Notes: generated from the letters alone by a model not told the origin. Counted from the stretch's first letter, positions 47,893-58,197 are shown. The stretch: DNA of 64,000 nt from an uncultured Pelagibacteraceae bacterium (GCA_902599665.1 CACKGK010000005.1:1-64000); one strand, 5' to 3'. Translations and numbers: made by a program.

Positions 47893-48525
47893 ATGATGAT
47901 TGAGATCAAAAAGTCAATAAAACCAATAAAATATGAAAATGCAATTTATTTATTGGAAAAAAGATTAAATGAAATGATCCAAAAAAAGAGTAATGAACTA
48001 ATATGGATTTTAGAACATAAAGAAGTTTATACGGCAGGTGTTAGTTATAATAAAAATGAATTATTAGATAAATCTATAAAGTTAGTTAAAACAAATAGAG
48101 GTGGCAAAATAACATATCATGGTCCTGGGCAATTAGTTTTTTATTTTGTTATTGATTTAAATAAAAGAGATAGAAATATAAGAAAACTTATTACATCTGT
48201 AGAAAATACAATAATTGATACTTTAAAAGAATTTAAAATTAATGTGTTTGCAGATAGGAAAAATATTGGTATTTGGCATAAAAGTAAAATTGAAAATAAA
48301 ATTAAATTTGAAAAAATAGCAGCTATAGGAATAAAAGTAAAAAAATGGATTGCTTATCATGGTTTTTCAATAAATATATCAAATAATTTAGATGCATATA
48401 AAAAAATAATCCCATGTGGTATAAAGGATAAAGAAGTCACAAATCTAATTAGTATAAAAAAACAGAAATATAATAATTTATCAGATATATTAATTAAAAA
48501 GTTTATAAAAGAAATTAAAAATTAA
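47893..48525 (+). CDS. lipB: Lipoyl(octanoyl) transferase
   Basis: LipB moves octanoate from acyl carrier protein to the lipoyl domains of 2-oxoacid dehydrogenases and GcvH. The 210 residues show [18 protein letters not shown] with the active-site glycine-rich loop, [20 protein letters not shown] with the catalytic lysine region, and the catalytic cysteine in [14 protein letters not shown]. The first two codons are both ATG; the second (47896) would also work. Its end overlaps the opposite-strand pseudouridine synthase by 11 bases. Confidence 0.94.
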   Translation: MMIEIKKSIKPIKYENAIYLLEKRLNEMIQKKSNELIWILEHKEVYTAGVSYNKNELLDKSIKLVKTNRGGKITYHGPGQLVFYFVIDLNKRDRNIRKLITSVENTIIDTLKEFKINVFADRKNIGIWHKSKIENKIKFEKIAAIGIKVKKWIAYHGFSINISNNLDAYKKIIPCGIKDKEVTNLISIKKQKYNNLSDILIKKFIKEIKN

Positions 48526-49420
48526 GTCTTTTTGCTTTTAGCATATTTCTAAAATATTCAGGTGGTATAGCTCGAAATGTATATTTTTTTTTATTCATTT
48601 GAAATTTAATTTCATATGAATGTAGCATAAGATTTTTATTATTTTTTTGTATTTTAAAAGAATTGTATTTTTTATCACCTATAATTGAGTGACCTAAATC
48701 AAATAATTGCTTTCGTAACTGATGTTTTCTTCCTGTAATTGGTTTCAACTGAATGAAAGTAGAATTATTATTTTTATCTAAGATTTCATATTGTGTCTCA
48801 GCATTCTCTACTATCTTTTTTTTTTCATCATATCTTATAAGATTATTTTTTATTGAACCTTTGTCTTTAATAGTTATTTCTCCATGACATATTGCAATAT
48901 AGGTCTTATAAACTTTTCTTAATCTAAACAAAGTTGTTAGCTGTTGTGCAGTTGGTCTATTTTTTGCTATTAGAAATACTCCAGAGGTTTCTTTATCTAA
49001 CCTATGCACTGAATATGGCTTTTCATCTTTAAAAATTTCACTGTTAGAAAAAATATCTATAAGATTTTTTTTTGACTTTGTACCACCTTGAACAGATATA
49101 CCTGCTTGCTTATTGAGAACAATAAAGTTTTCGTTATTTTCAATAATAAAGTCCTCATTTTCCTTAATTATTGTATTTGAAGGTTTAAATTTGATCTTAT
49201 TAGTAATAATTTTTTTTTTAATCTCAAAGTTATGGAGTTCAATCATATCGTTAATTTGGAGCTTGATTGAACTTTTGACTTTTTTTTTATTAAGTTTAAT
49301 TTTTCCACCTCTAAGACTTTTCTCTATTAAACTTTGAGGTATTGATTCATAATGTTTACGTAAGAATCTATCAATACGCATACCAGCGTACGTAGCATCT
49401 ACGTTGATAGATTTTTTCAT
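48515..49420 (-). CDS. RluC/RluD-family 23S rRNA pseudouridine synthase
   Basis: The 301-residue enzyme isomerises uridines in 23S rRNA. An S4 RNA-binding domain (about 12-75; [20 protein letters not shown]) precedes the catalytic domain with [19 protein letters not shown], whose aspartate is catalytic, then [11 protein letters not shown] and [18 protein letters not shown]. The HRLDKETSG and GRKHQLRK forms favour RluC over RluD (GRTHQIRVH), but site specificity is not proven. It lies 12 bases after rplQ, at the end of the ribosomal cluster. Confidence 0.88.
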   Translation of the reverse strand: MKKSINVDATYAGMRIDRFLRKHYESIPQSLIEKSLRGGKIKLNKKKVKSSIKLQINDMIELHNFEIKKKIITNKIKFKPSNTIIKENEDFIIENNENFIVLNKQAGISVQGGTKSKKNLIDIFSNSEIFKDEKPYSVHRLDKETSGVFLIAKNRPTAQQLTTLFRLRKVYKTYIAICHGEITIKDKGSIKNNLIRYDEKKKIVENAETQYEILDKNNNSTFIQLKPITGRKHQLRKQLFDLGHSIIGDKKYNSFKIQKNNKNLMLHSYEIKFQMNKKKYTFRAIPPEYFRNMLKAKRLNF

Positions 49421-49432
49421 TATGAATGTTAT

Positions 49433-49879
49433 TTAGGCTGTAGCTTCTTTGGGTGCTTCAACTTTTTTATCTGTTGCTTTAGGTTTTTCAGTTTTCTTTT
49501 TATCAACTTTTTTTGCTTCTATATCACGATCAACAAATTCTATTACTGCCATAGGTGCGTTATCTCCATACCTAAATCCTGCTTTAATAATTCTTGTGTA
49601 TCCACCTTTTCTATTTTGATACCTTTTTGATAAAGTTTTTCTAATTTTACTTGCTGATGCTTCATCTTGAAGTTTAGATATTAAAGTCCTTGTGTTTTGT
49701 AACGTATCTTTCTTGCCTAAAGTAATTAATTTATCAGCCTGTGGTTTTAAAACTTTAGCTTTAGGCAATGTTGTAGTGATTTGCTCATACTTTACTAGAG
49801 AATTAAGCATATTTTTTATTAAAGCTTTTCTATGTTCTGATGTTCGATTTAGTTTTTTGTAACCAAATTTATGTCTCAT
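49433..49879 (-). CDS. rplQ: 50S ribosomal protein L17
   Basis: L17 lies near the exit tunnel. The 148 residues begin [20 protein letters not shown], the usual start, and contain ITTTLPKAKVLKPQADKLIT and GYTRIIKAGFRYGDNAPMA. A charged lysine/alanine tail of about 30 residues extends the usual core. It begins one base from the rpoA stop. Confidence 0.96.
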   Translation of the reverse strand: MRHKFGYKKLNRTSEHRKALIKNMLNSLVKYEQITTTLPKAKVLKPQADKLITLGKKDTLQNTRTLISKLQDEASASKIRKTLSKRYQNRKGGYTRIIKAGFRYGDNAPMAVIEFVDRDIEAKKVDKKKTEKPKATDKKVEAPKEATA

Positions 49880-50907
49880 TAAATTGCTTCCTCAAGTTTT
49901 TTTGATAATTCAGCTATATTGTCTGGAGGCCAATTTGGTATCTCCATACCTAAATAAAGTGACATGCCTGTCAAAACCTCTTTTATCTCGTTAAGTGATT
50001 TTCTTCCAAAATTAGGTGTTCTTAACATTTCTCCCTCAGATTTTTGAACTAAATCTCCAATATAAATTATATTATCGTTTTTTAGACAATTCATTGATCT
50101 TACAGAAAGCTCTAGTTCATCAACTTTTCTTAATAAATTTTTATTAAACTCAGGCTCTGTGGGTTGTTCTCTCACAATTATTTCTTGCGGTTCGTCAAAG
50201 TTTACAAACATTCCAAGCTGGTCTTGGAATATTCTTGCTGAATAAGCAACGGCGTCCTCTGCAGATATTGATCCGTTTGTTTGTACCTCCATAGTTAATT
50301 TATCATAATCCAAAGCTTTTCCTTCTCTAGCGGTGCTAATTGAATATGAAACATTTTTAACAGGGCTAAATAGCGAGTCTATAGCTATAAGACCCAATGG
50401 TGGTTCTTCAGGCTTATTCATGTCAGCTGAAACATAACCTTTTCCATTATTTACAGTCATTTCCATATGAAAATTAGTATTTTCATCTAAATTGCAAATC
50501 ACCAAGTCTGGATTTAAAATTTCAATATCTCCAGATGTTGTTATATTTGATGCTTTAATTTCACCTGGTCCTTTTGCGTCAAGAATAAGTTTATTTGTTG
50601 TTTCAGAATTGCTTTTTAGAGCTAGTGATTTAACATTTAAAACAATATCAGTTACATCTTCCCTAACACCCTTTATTGATGTGAATTCGTGTAAAACTCC
50701 ATCTATTTGAATAGCTGTTACAGCTGTACCTCTAATTGAGGATAATAAAATCCTTCTTAATGAATTCCCTAATGTAAGTCCATATCCTTTTTCAAGGGGT
50801 TCGGCTATTATTTTAGCATAAGACTTGTCATCACTAAGTTTTACATCTAATTTAGGTGGTTTAATTAATGATTTCCAATTTTTTACATTAACCTCTGTTG
50901 TTTCCAT
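49879..50907 (-). CDS. rpoA: RNA polymerase alpha subunit
   Basis: The 342-residue subunit nucleates RNA polymerase assembly. The N-terminal dimer domain (about 20-235) has [20 protein letters not shown] and [20 protein letters not shown]. The C-terminal domain (about 255-330) has [21 protein letters not shown] and [16 protein letters not shown], which bind UP elements and activators. The start follows the rpsK stop directly, and the last two arginine codons of rpsK (AGG AGG) form its ribosome binding site. Confidence 0.97.
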   Translation of the reverse strand: METTEVNVKNWKSLIKPPKLDVKLSDDKSYAKIIAEPLEKGYGLTLGNSLRRILLSSIRGTAVTAIQIDGVLHEFTSIKGVREDVTDIVLNVKSLALKSNSETTNKLILDAKGPGEIKASNITTSGDIEILNPDLVICNLDENTNFHMEMTVNNGKGYVSADMNKPEEPPLGLIAIDSLFSPVKNVSYSISTAREGKALDYDKLTMEVQTNGSISAEDAVAYSARIFQDQLGMFVNFDEPQEIIVREQPTEPEFNKNLLRKVDELELSVRSMNCLKNDNIIYIGDLVQKSEGEMLRTPNFGRKSLNEIKEVLTGMSLYLGMEIPNWPPDNIAELSKKLEEAI

Positions 50908-51351
50908 CTACACCCTCCTTTTTTTTGGCGGCCGTGAACCATTGTGTGGCATTGGCGTTGTATCTTTTATAGAAATTATTTTGAATCCTCTGGCTTGTAA
51001 TGCTCTAAGAGCTGTTTCTCTACCTGATCCAGGTCCTTTAACTTCAACTGAAAGAATTTTCATTCCAACCTCTAAGGCTTTTGCTGCAGCTGAGTCTGCT
51101 GCTACTTGAGCTGCATATGGTGTTGATTTTCTTGAACCTTTAAATCCTTTTTGTCCTGAAGAGGCCCATGAAATTACATTTCCATTTGTATCTGCTATCG
51201 ACACAATTGTATTGTTGAATGTTGATTGTACATAAGCAATACCATTTAAGATATTTTTTTTATTTTTTTTCTTTTTTGAATAAGAACTTTTTTTTGATTT
51301 TGTCTTAATATCTTTATTTTGATCTTTACTCTCAATTTTTTCTTTTGACAT
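50908..51351 (-). CDS. rpsK: 30S ribosomal protein S11
   Basis: S11 sits on the platform of the small subunit. The core [39 protein letters not shown] and [16 protein letters not shown] is standard. The N-terminus carries about 20 extra residues, mostly lysine, serine and aspartate, compared with a usual 129-residue S11. An internal methionine is not available in that extension, so the longer form is probably genuine. Confidence 0.96.
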   Translation of the reverse strand: MSKEKIESKDQNKDIKTKSKKSSYSKKKKNKKNILNGIAYVQSTFNNTIVSIADTNGNVISWASSGQKGFKGSRKSTPYAAQVAADSAAAKALEVGMKILSVEVKGPGSGRETALRALQARGFKIISIKDTTPMPHNGSRPPKKRRV

Positions 51352-51352
51352 T

Positions 51353-51736
51353 TTATTTTTTAAGTGGAGTTAATTTTTTACCTGCGATAGCAATTGCTTT
51401 TCCTTTACGTGTACGTGCATTGCATCTGGTTCTCTGACCTCTCACAGGCAGTTTTTTTCTATGCCTAGATCCCCTATAGGATGCAAGATCAATCAATCTT
51501 TTAATATTTAGTGATGTATCTCTTCTTAAATCTCCCTCAACAGTAAATCTCTGGTCAATAAATTCTCTTATTTTTAAAATCTCATCATCTGTTAATTCAT
51601 TTACTCTTTTGGTTTTTGGAATATCTAATGATTTACAAATGTCATTAGAATTTTTTTCACCGATTCCAAAAATATAAGTAAGTCCAATACGAACTAATTT
51701 ATTTTGTGGAATATTTACACCTGCTATACGAGCCAT
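51353..51736 (-). CDS. rpsM: 30S ribosomal protein S13
   Basis: S13 contacts tRNA and the 50S subunit at the head of the 30S. The 127 residues run from [19 protein letters not shown] to a basic tail with [16 protein letters not shown]. It is the first gene of the alpha-type segment rpsM-rpsK-rpoA-rplQ and has a strong promoter-like sequence just upstream. Its leader would be very short, without a clear ribosome binding site. Confidence 0.97.
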   Translation of the reverse strand: MARIAGVNIPQNKLVRIGLTYIFGIGEKNSNDICKSLDIPKTKRVNELTDDEILKIREFIDQRFTVEGDLRRDTSLNIKRLIDLASYRGSRHRKKLPVRGQRTRCNARTRKGKAIAIAGKKLTPLKK

Positions 51737-51759
51737 AATTATGAGATAAAATTTAGCCT

Positions 51760-51787
51760 TTTATATAAGAAGTTCTTTTAATGTCAA
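51760..51787 (-). promoter_or_regulatory. Promoter of the rpsM-rpsK-rpoA-rplQ segment
   Basis: On the minus strand a perfect -35, TTGACA (51787-51782), a 16-base spacer and TATAAA (51765-51760). It lies in a 55-base gap, the longest in the whole ribosomal cluster, directly before rpsM. This is the best sigma-70 match I found in the window. Confidence 0.6.
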
Positions 51788-51791
51788 TGTC

Positions 51792-52355
51792 TTAAACAGA
51801 GAGTATTTGCTCAATTTTTCTATATATTTCATGTATTTCTACATCTCCATCGATTTCATAAAAATTGGGTTTTTTAGAATAGAATTCTAAAACAGGCTTT
51901 GTTGTTTCCATATAAGTATCATATCTTTTAAGAAGAGTTAAAGTATTATCATCTGCTCTATTTTCCAAAATTTTTCTCTTTTCAATTCTTTTAATAATAG
52001 TTTCTTTTTTAACATTTAGAAAAAAAATAAAATCAATTTTTTGAGAGGATTTACTTAATAATAAATCAAGATTTTTTGCTTGATTTAAAGATCTAGGATA
52101 TCCATCAAATATTAATTTATTTCTTTTTTGTGGATCAAAAATGACTTTTTCAATTAGATCATTAACAATTTCATCGGTTGCAAAATCTCCCTTTGAAATT
52201 ATATTTTCAATATCTTTACCAATACTAGTTTTGTTTTTGACCTCATTTCTTAAAAGATCACCAGTTGAAACTTGGTAAAGTGCAAATTTATTAACAATAT
52301 TTAAAGCCTGAGTGCCTTTTCCTGCTCCTGGTGGTCCAAATATTACAACATTCAC
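51792..52355 (-). CDS. adk: Adenylate kinase
   Basis: Adk equilibrates ATP, ADP and AMP. The 187-residue short form has the P-loop IFGPPGAGKGTQ, VSTGDLLRNEV and FDGYPRSLNQAKNL. The LID is short (IEKRKILENRADDNTLTLLKR) and has no zinc cysteines. Its place between secY and rpsM is normal in alphaproteobacteria. Confidence 0.96.
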   Translation of the reverse strand: MNVVIFGPPGAGKGTQALNIVNKFALYQVSTGDLLRNEVKNKTSIGKDIENIISKGDFATDEIVNDLIEKVIFDPQKRNKLIFDGYPRSLNQAKNLDLLLSKSSQKIDFIFFLNVKKETIIKRIEKRKILENRADDNTLTLLKRYDTYMETTKPVLEFYSKKPNFYEIDGDVEIHEIYRKIEQILSV

Positions 52356-52361
52356 TTTGCA

Positions 52362-53642
52362 CTATCTTCCAAATTTAGTTTTCTTGATTAATTGTTCATA
52401 TTGTGAACTCATCAATCTTGTTTGAACTTGAGTAACAGTGTCTATTGCAACTACTACAACAATTAAAACTGAAGCTCCACCCAAATAAAAAGGAATAGGA
52501 TAATTAGCAATTAAAAACTCAGGCATCAAACAAACAAGTGTAAGATATAATGCTCCGATCGTTGTAAGCCTTGTTAAAATTGTATCGATGTACAAAGAAG
52601 TACTTTCACCTGGTCTTATTCCTGGGATAAAACCTCCATATTTTCTTAAATTTTCTGCAGTTTCATTAGGATTAAAAGTAATAGAAGTATAAAAAAAAGT
52701 AAAAAAAATTATTCCTGATGCATATAACAACATATAAAGAGGTTGTCCTTGTGAAAAATATGAAGAAATATTTAAAAATGTTTCATTTTGAGAAACATTA
52801 AAATTTGAAAATGTTACTGGTAGTAATAACAAAGCTGATGCAAAAATTGCAGGTATTACTCCTGCAGAGTTTATTTTCAATGGTAAATGGGATGATTCTC
52901 CACCATACATTTTATTTCCCATTTGCCTTTTTGGATAATTAATTAAGATTTTTCTCAATGCTCTTTCCATAAAAACAATAAATAATATTGTTAAAACTAA
53001 TAGAACAAAAATAATAATAATCATTAATGTTGAAATAGCACCCGTTCTACCTAACTCAAATGTTGTTACCAATGCTCTTGGAATCTCTGCGACAATTCCT
53101 GAAAAAATTATTAAAGAAATACCATTACCTATGCCTCTTTGAGTAATTTGTTCTCCCAACCACATTAAAAATATTGTCCCCGCAACAATTGTGGATACTG
53201 TAGAAATTTTAAAAAAAGCTCCAGGGTTTATAACTAAGTCAGCTGAGGATTCTAGTCCAACAGCCAAACCATAACCTTGTACAGTAGCCAATAAAACTGT
53301 TCCATATCTAGTTATTTGAGTAATTTTTTGTCTACCTATTTCACCTTGTGCTTTAAGGTTTTTAAAATATTCAGTCACACCAGTTAGTAACTGAATTATA
53401 ATTGATGATGAGATATATGGCATTATCCCAAGCGCAAATATTGCCATTCTACTTACAGCACCGCCAGCAAATACATTAAACATTCCTAACAGCCCTTTTT
53501 GATTACCTTCCATCATAATTTGAAGTTGTTCTGGATCTATACCGGGCAATGGTACAAATGTACCTAATCTATAAACAGCAAGTATTAAAACTGTAAATAA
53601 AATTCTATTTCTTAAATCATTTGTTTGAGATGACTCGCTCAT
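52362..53642 (-). CDS. secY: Protein translocase subunit SecY
   Basis: SecY is the ten-helix channel of the Sec system. The 426 residues include the start NDLRNRILFTVLILAVYRLG, GIMPYISSSIIIQLL, the cytoplasmic loop NYPKRQMGNKMYGGESSHLPLKIN and GVIPAIFASALL. It would export the LepB substrates and the transglycosylase of this window. It begins 2 bases after rplO. Confidence 0.97.
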   Translation of the reverse strand: MSESSQTNDLRNRILFTVLILAVYRLGTFVPLPGIDPEQLQIMMEGNQKGLLGMFNVFAGGAVSRMAIFALGIMPYISSSIIIQLLTGVTEYFKNLKAQGEIGRQKITQITRYGTVLLATVQGYGLAVGLESSADLVINPGAFFKISTVSTIVAGTIFLMWLGEQITQRGIGNGISLIIFSGIVAEIPRALVTTFELGRTGAISTLMIIIIFVLLVLTILFIVFMERALRKILINYPKRQMGNKMYGGESSHLPLKINSAGVIPAIFASALLLLPVTFSNFNVSQNETFLNISSYFSQGQPLYMLLYASGIIFFTFFYTSITFNPNETAENLRKYGGFIPGIRPGESTSLYIDTILTRLTTIGALYLTLVCLMPEFLIANYPIPFYLGGASVLIVVVVAIDTVTQVQTRLMSSQYEQLIKKTKFGR

Positions 53643-53644
53643 AG

Positions 53645-54103
53645 CTACTTAGAATTTTTGATTTTTAAAACACCACCTAGTTTTTCTACTTTTTCTTTTG
53701 CTGTATTTGATGAAAAATCAGCCTCTATATTTATTTTTGAGGTTAGATTTCCATTTGCAAGAATCTTATATTTTGAAAAAGATTTATTAATTATTTTTTT
53801 TTGTTTTAATGTTTCTAAATTTATTAGGTTTTCAGTATCAATTTTTTTTCTATCCAAAAAACTTTGTAATTGATCTAAATTGATTTTTGCTATCTTTTTT
53901 TTATTTATTGGATTAAAACCTCTTTTTGGCAATCTTCTATATAATGGCATTTGTCCACCTTCAAAACTTTTTATAGCAACCCCTGACCTTGATTTCTGAC
54001 CTTTCACTCCTCTTCCAGAAGTTTTTCCTTTACCAGAGCCTATGCCTCTACCTAATCTTTTCTTTGAAATTTTTACCTTTAATGTGCTGTTTAAAATACT
54101 CAT
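53645..54103 (-). CDS. rplO: 50S ribosomal protein L15
   Basis: The 152-residue protein has the glycine-rich N-terminus RLGRGIGSGKGKTSGRGVKG and SFEGGQMPLYRRLPKRGF, which thread into 23S rRNA. It follows rpsE directly (TAATG), so the rpmD gene usually found between them is missing. Confidence 0.96.
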   Translation of the reverse strand: MSILNSTLKVKISKKRLGRGIGSGKGKTSGRGVKGQKSRSGVAIKSFEGGQMPLYRRLPKRGFNPINKKKIAKINLDQLQSFLDRKKIDTENLINLETLKQKKIINKSFSKYKILANGNLTSKINIEADFSSNTAKEKVEKLGGVLKIKNSK

Positions 54104-54603
54104 TATCCTCTTTTCTCAATAATTTCTGATATTTTTTTATTTCTTATTAATGAAATATTTTTTGGAGAGTTTTGTTTTGTAAGAGCCTTCATGCATGCTC
54201 TAATAACATTGTGGGGATTTGCTGTACCAAGTGATTTGGCAACTATATCTTTTATTCCAAGTACTTCACAAACTGCCCGTACTGCACCACCTGCGATTAT
54301 ACCTGTTCCTTTTGGAGCTGCCCTTAACTTTATTTTTCCTGCTCCATCTTTACCATAAATATCATGATGTATTGTTCTTCCCTCTCTGAGTGGTATTTGA
54401 ACAAGGTTCCTTCTTGCTAATTCATTTGCTTTTTTAATTGCATCGGGAACTTGCTTAGCTTTTGCATGTGCTATGCCTATTTTACCACTTTGGTTTCCAA
54501 CTACAACTAATGCGGAAAAACCAAATCTTCTTCCACCCTTCACTACTTTAGTAATTCTGTTTATGTGTACTAATTTTTCAAGAAATTCTGTATTTTTTTC
54601 CAT
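54103..54603 (-). CDS. rpsE: 30S ribosomal protein S5
   Basis: S5 shapes the mRNA entry site and fidelity. The 166 residues show [59 protein letters not shown] and [13 protein letters not shown]. It starts 2 bases after rplR. Confidence 0.97.
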   Translation of the reverse strand: MEKNTEFLEKLVHINRITKVVKGGRRFGFSALVVVGNQSGKIGIAHAKAKQVPDAIKKANELARRNLVQIPLREGRTIHHDIYGKDGAGKIKLRAAPKGTGIIAGGAVRAVCEVLGIKDIVAKSLGTANPHNVIRACMKALTKQNSPKNISLIRNKKISEIIEKRG

Positions 54604-54605
54604 AT

Positions 54606-54959
54606 TTAAAATTCCATTCCATTTTTTCTTAATTCCTCAGCTAATAGTTTTACTCTTCCATGATATTTATATACACCTCTATCAAAATAAACTTTTGTAA
54701 TTTTCTTTTCTTTTGCTTTTTTAGCTAATTCCTCTGCTACAATTGTTGACAATTCTTTTTTACTTTTTTTTTGTGATTTTAAGTCCTTACTAAATGACGA
54801 TGCAGACGCTAATGTTATATTATTTTTATCATCTATTATTTGTACACTTATATTTCTAGTTGATCTATTTACACTTAATCTGAATCTACCTAAATTTGAA
54901 ACTTTTTTTACTTTATTTCTAATTCTATATTTTTTTCTATCTATTTTTTTTATCTTCAT
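54606..54959 (-). CDS. rplR: 50S ribosomal protein L18
   Basis: L18 binds 5S rRNA. The 117 residues contain [18 protein letters not shown] and the C-terminal [20 protein letters not shown]. The usual GN.xaa in the middle is replaced by a lysine-rich loop ([14 protein letters not shown]). Confidence 0.95.
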   Translation of the reverse strand: MKIKKIDRKKYRIRNKVKKVSNLGRFRLSVNRSTRNISVQIIDDKNNITLASASSFSKDLKSQKKSKKELSTIVAEELAKKAKEKKITKVYFDRGVYKYHGRVKLLAEELRKNGMEF

Positions 54960-55498
54960 TATTTCTTTTTACCTTCTTTTTTTAAAATATATTGTCCTTG
55001 TTCTTTGATACCTTTACCTTTATATGGCTCTGGTGGTCTAATACTTTTTATTTGTGCAGATACCATTCCAACTTGTTGTTTATCTGTTCCTGTAATTTTA
55101 AGAATATTTTGTTTTTCTACTTGAATCTTTACACCTTCTGGTATTTTAAAATTTATTTCATGACTAAACCCTAATTGCATATTTAGAATATTACCTTTTA
55201 TTGATGCCCTATATCCCACACCAGAAAGTTCTAGAATTTTTTCATATCCTTTACTAGCCCCAATAATTGCATTATTAATTAAACTTCTATTCATTCCCCA
55301 AAGTCTTTTAGTGTCTTGATTATTTTTTTTCGGTTTTATCGATACTTCTTTTCCTTCATTGATATTTAAATCAAAAATTTCTAAATCAATGTTTAAGGTT
55401 TTTTTTCCTAATGGACCTTCAATATTAATCATATTTCCACTTAATATGACTTTAACCTTTTCTGGGATAGAGATATTTATTTTACCAATTTTTGACAT
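54959..55498 (-). CDS. rplF: 50S ribosomal protein L6
   Basis: The 179-residue two-domain protein lies near the factor-binding centre. [52 protein letters not shown] and [15 protein letters not shown] match the family. Confidence 0.96.
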   Translation of the reverse strand: MSKIGKINISIPEKVKVILSGNMINIEGPLGKKTLNIDLEIFDLNINEGKEVSIKPKKNNQDTKRLWGMNRSLINNAIIGASKGYEKILELSGVGYRASIKGNILNMQLGFSHEINFKIPEGVKIQVEKQNILKITGTDKQQVGMVSAQIKSIRPPEPYKGKGIKEQGQYILKKEGKKK

Positions 55499-55893
55499 TA
55501 AAATACCTTACAGATTATTTCACCACCAACCTTTTGTTTTCTAGCATCAATATCTGTCATAACACCTTTTGGTGTTGATATTATTGCTATACCAAGGCCA
55601 TTATTAACTTTTGGTAAACTTTCAGCGCTAGAGAATATTCTTCTACCAGGTTTAGAAACTCTCTCTATTGAACTTATTACAGGGTTTCCATAGTTATATT
55701 TAAGGCTTATATGCAGATTTGCTTTGTTTTGATCTGATTTAATTTCATAATCTATTATATACCCTTCTGACTTTAAAATATCTGCTATTTTAATTTTGAA
55801 TTTTGAAGATGGTAACTCAATTTTCTTATGATTTCTCATTTGTGAATTTTTTATTCTTGTTAACATATCTCCTATTGGGTCACTTAAACTCAT
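55498..55893 (-). CDS. rpsH: 30S ribosomal protein S8
   Basis: S8 binds helix 21 of 16S rRNA and, in many bacteria, represses its own operon. The 131 residues begin MSLSDPIGDMLTRIKNSQ and end with GIAIISTPKGVMTD and GGEIICKVF, both typical. Start and stop join rplF in TAATG style. Confidence 0.97.
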   Translation of the reverse strand: MSLSDPIGDMLTRIKNSQMRNHKKIELPSSKFKIKIADILKSEGYIIDYEIKSDQNKANLHISLKYNYGNPVISSIERVSKPGRRIFSSAESLPKVNNGLGIAIISTPKGVMTDIDARKQKVGGEIICKVF

Positions 55894-55903
55894 AATATCC
55901 TTT

Positions 55904-56209
55904 CTACCAACTTGATTTTATCATGCCAGGAATTTTTCCCTCTAAACCCAGCTGCCTGAGGGCAATTCTTGATATTTTTAATTTACGATATACACCATGT
56001 GGTCTTCCCGTTATTTGACATCTATTTCTAACTCTAATTTTTGCTGAATTTCTTGGTAATTTAGAAAGTTTTTGTTGTGCTTTAAATCTTTCCTCAAAAC
56101 TTAACCGCTTATTCATAATTATTTTTTTTAAATTTAATCTTTTTTTATAAAATCTATTAGATAATTTTATTCTTTTATTATTTTTGTTAATTGCGCTTAT
56201 TTTAGCCAT
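55904..56209 (-). CDS. rpsN: 30S ribosomal protein S14
   Basis: The 101-residue long form lacks the CxxC zinc site, as is normal for alphaproteobacteria. The C-terminus [20 protein letters not shown] and [15 protein letters not shown] is conserved. It is joined to rplE at its start. Confidence 0.96.
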   Translation of the reverse strand: MAKISAINKNNKRIKLSNRFYKKRLNLKKIIMNKRLSFEERFKAQQKLSKLPRNSAKIRVRNRCQITGRPHGVYRKLKISRIALRQLGLEGKIPGMIKSSW

Positions 56210-56766
56210 TAGTTACCTCTTATTTCTTTAAATGGAAAATTTAATTTTTTTAATAGTTCGAAACTGTGCTTTTTGTCTATAGATTTAATAACAATGGTTA
56301 TATCTAGACCTCTCACTTTGTCTACTTTATCAAAATTTACCTCTGGAAATATTATTTGCTCTTTTATACCAAAAGTATAATTGCCAAATTTATCAAAACC
56401 ATTTGAATCTAGGCCTCTAAAATCTTTTATTCTTGGCAAAGCTATATTTACCAACCTATCTATAAATTCGAACATTTTATTCTTTCTTAATGTTACCTTT
56501 AAACCAGAGTTTGTATTTTTTCTTGTTTTAAAGTTAGCAATTGATTTTCTAAATTTTGTAATTACTGGTTTTTGACCAGTTATACTTGCCATATCTTCCA
56601 TACAAGAGCTCAATATTTTTGAATCATTTCCATCCAAACCTAGCCCCATATTTAAAATTATTTTTTCAATTCTAGGGCCCATATATAAATTTTTATAACC
56701 AAACTTTTCTTTCAAGCTTTGATTAATTTCATTTGTTATCAATGTTTTAAGTCTTGGCTGCATCAT
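56209..56766 (-). CDS. rplE: 50S ribosomal protein L5
   Basis: L5 binds 5S rRNA and P-site tRNA. The 185 residues have [52 protein letters not shown] and [15 protein letters not shown]. Two ATG codons (56766, 56763) stand side by side; the first overlaps the rplX stop. Confidence 0.96.
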   Translation of the reverse strand: MMQPRLKTLITNEINQSLKEKFGYKNLYMGPRIEKIILNMGLGLDGNDSKILSSCMEDMASITGQKPVITKFRKSIANFKTRKNTNSGLKVTLRKNKMFEFIDRLVNIALPRIKDFRGLDSNGFDKFGNYTFGIKEQIIFPEVNFDKVDKVRGLDITIVIKSIDKKHSFELLKKLNFPFKEIRGN

Positions 56767-57002
56767 TTTTTAACTTCTTTATTTTTGTTTTTTTCCATAC
56801 TCAATAAATTTGACAAATGTATAAAATTTTCTTTAGAAATTATGCCACCTTTCTTTTCTTTAGTAGTTTTAACGTGCTTTTTAACCATATTTATTCCCTT
56901 CACTTTGGCTCTAATATTCTTTCTATCAATTTCTATAACTTCTCCATCTTTATTTTTGTCTTTTCCTGTTAAAATTTTAACTTTCATTCCTTTTTTAATC
57001 AT
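56763..57002 (-). CDS. rplX: 50S ribosomal protein L24, C-terminally short
   Basis: L24 starts 50S assembly. The KOW domain is complete: [33 protein letters not shown] and [15 protein letters not shown]. The protein then ends after 79 residues with a lysine/asparagine tail, where the family (about 100-105) continues with a conserved GFK...KVR..K.SGE segment. The next gene begins inside the stop codon, so no hidden continuation exists. Confidence 0.93.
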   Translation of the reverse strand: MIKKGMKVKILTGKDKNKDGEVIEIDRKNIRAKVKGINMVKKHVKTTKEKKGGIISKENFIHLSNLLSMEKNKNKEVKK

Positions 57003-57370
57003 TATAAAACCTCTGGTGCTAATGAAATTATTTTCATTTGTCCTCTGTTCCTAAGCTCTCTTGTAACTGGTCCAAAAATTCTTGTCCCAATTGGCTCACC
57101 TTTGTCGTCTGTTAAAACTGCAGCGTTATTATCGAATCTAACTTTAGACCCATCATTTCTATGAATACCTTTTTTTACTCTTACAACTACAGCTTTATGA
57201 ACTGCACCTTTTTTAACTTTTCCTTTTGGTATTGCCTCTTTTATAGCAACAACAATTGTATCTCCTATGCTCGCGTATCTTCTTTTTGATCCACCCAAAA
57301 CTTTGATACACTCAATTTTCTTTGCTCCAGTATTATCAGCAACCATTAATTCAGTTTGTACCTGTATCAT
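57002..57370 (-). CDS. rplN: 50S ribosomal protein L14
   Basis: The 122-residue protein is full length. [60 protein letters not shown] and GPVTRELR are all family signatures. It overlaps rpsQ by 4 bases. Confidence 0.97.
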   Translation of the reverse strand: MIQVQTELMVADNTGAKKIECIKVLGGSKRRYASIGDTIVVAIKEAIPKGKVKKGAVHKAVVVRVKKGIHRNDGSKVRFDNNAAVLTDDKGEPIGTRIFGPVTRELRNRGQMKIISLAPEVL

Positions 57371-57603
57371 TTATTACTCCCTATAACTTCGAATTTTTTA
57401 TTTTTAGAATATGGCCTGCTTTCTCTAATACTAACTTTATCACCATTTTTAAATTTATTTTCTTCGTCATGAGCATTATATTTTTTTCTAGCTTTCATTA
57501 CCTTTTTTAATACTGGATGTTGATACTTTCTTTCTACCAAAACGGTTATAGTTTTGTTTGGTTTATCACTGACTACAATTCCACTTAATATTTTTTTAGG
57601 CAT
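57367..57603 (-). CDS. rpsQ: 30S ribosomal protein S17
   Basis: S17 binds the 5' domain of 16S rRNA. I start at [18 protein letters not shown] (78 residues), 8 bases inside the rpmC end; a codon at 57615 would add four residues of unlikely sequence. [20 protein letters not shown] and [20 protein letters not shown] match. Confidence 0.95.
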   Translation of the reverse strand: MPKKILSGIVVSDKPNKTITVLVERKYQHPVLKKVMKARKKYNAHDEENKFKNGDKVSIRESRPYSKNKKFEVIGSNK

Positions 57604-57784
57604 TTTTAACCTCAACTAAAGTTTTTAAACGAGCAATATTTTTTTTTGTTTCTGAAATTTTAGAAGGACTTTTCACTTGTCCATTTACTTTTTGAAATCT
57701 GAAATTAAATAGATCTTTTTTAAGTTTCTCAATGTTTTCTAACATTTGTTGTTTAGTTAACTTTTTTATCTCTTTTTTTTTCAT
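57596..57784 (-). CDS. rpmC: 50S ribosomal protein L29
   Basis: A two-helix protein of 62 residues at the exit tunnel. [19 protein letters not shown] corresponds to the usual L..L..ELFNLRFQ, and [15 protein letters not shown] to the C-terminal helix. It starts one base after rplP. Confidence 0.94.
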   Translation of the reverse strand: MKKKEIKKLTKQQMLENIEKLKKDLFNFRFQKVNGQVKSPSKISETKKNIARLKTLVEVKNA

Positions 57785-57785
57785 T

Positions 57786-58193
57786 TTATATTCTCTTTAT
57801 AAATCTACATTTAATCGGCAACTTTGCTGATGCTTTATAAAGTGCCTCTTTTGCAATTTGTTCTGAAACACCATCAACTTCAAATAAAATTCTACCTGGC
57901 TTTACTCTGCATGCCCAAAATTCTGGAGAACCTTTACCTTTACCCATCCTTACTTCCGTAGGTTTTTTTGATACAGGAATATTTGGAAACATTCTTGTCC
58001 AGACTCTCCCTTGTCTTTTCATGTGTCTTGTTAATGCAACTCTAGCAGCCTCTATTTGTCTTGATTTTACTCTATCTGGCTGAATTGCCTTTAAGCCAAA
58101 TGAACCATAATTCATTATGTTACACCTCGATGCTGTTCCATGTATTCTACCCTTATGAGCTTTTCTAAATTTTGATCTAGTTGGTTGTAACAT
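57786..58193 (-). CDS. rplP: 50S ribosomal protein L16
   Basis: L16 sits at the A-site tRNA elbow. The 135 residues are typical: [59 protein letters not shown] and [18 protein letters not shown]. Confidence 0.97.
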   Translation of the reverse strand: MLQPTRSKFRKAHKGRIHGTASRCNIMNYGSFGLKAIQPDRVKSRQIEAARVALTRHMKRQGRVWTRMFPNIPVSKKPTEVRMGKGKGSPEFWACRVKPGRILFEVDGVSEQIAKEALYKASAKLPIKCRFIKRI

Positions 58194-58197
58194 ATAA

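Noticed and set aside
57604..57615. Earlier rpsQ start
   Set aside because: Four residues (MRLK) before the family start MPKK come from rpmC coding sequence.
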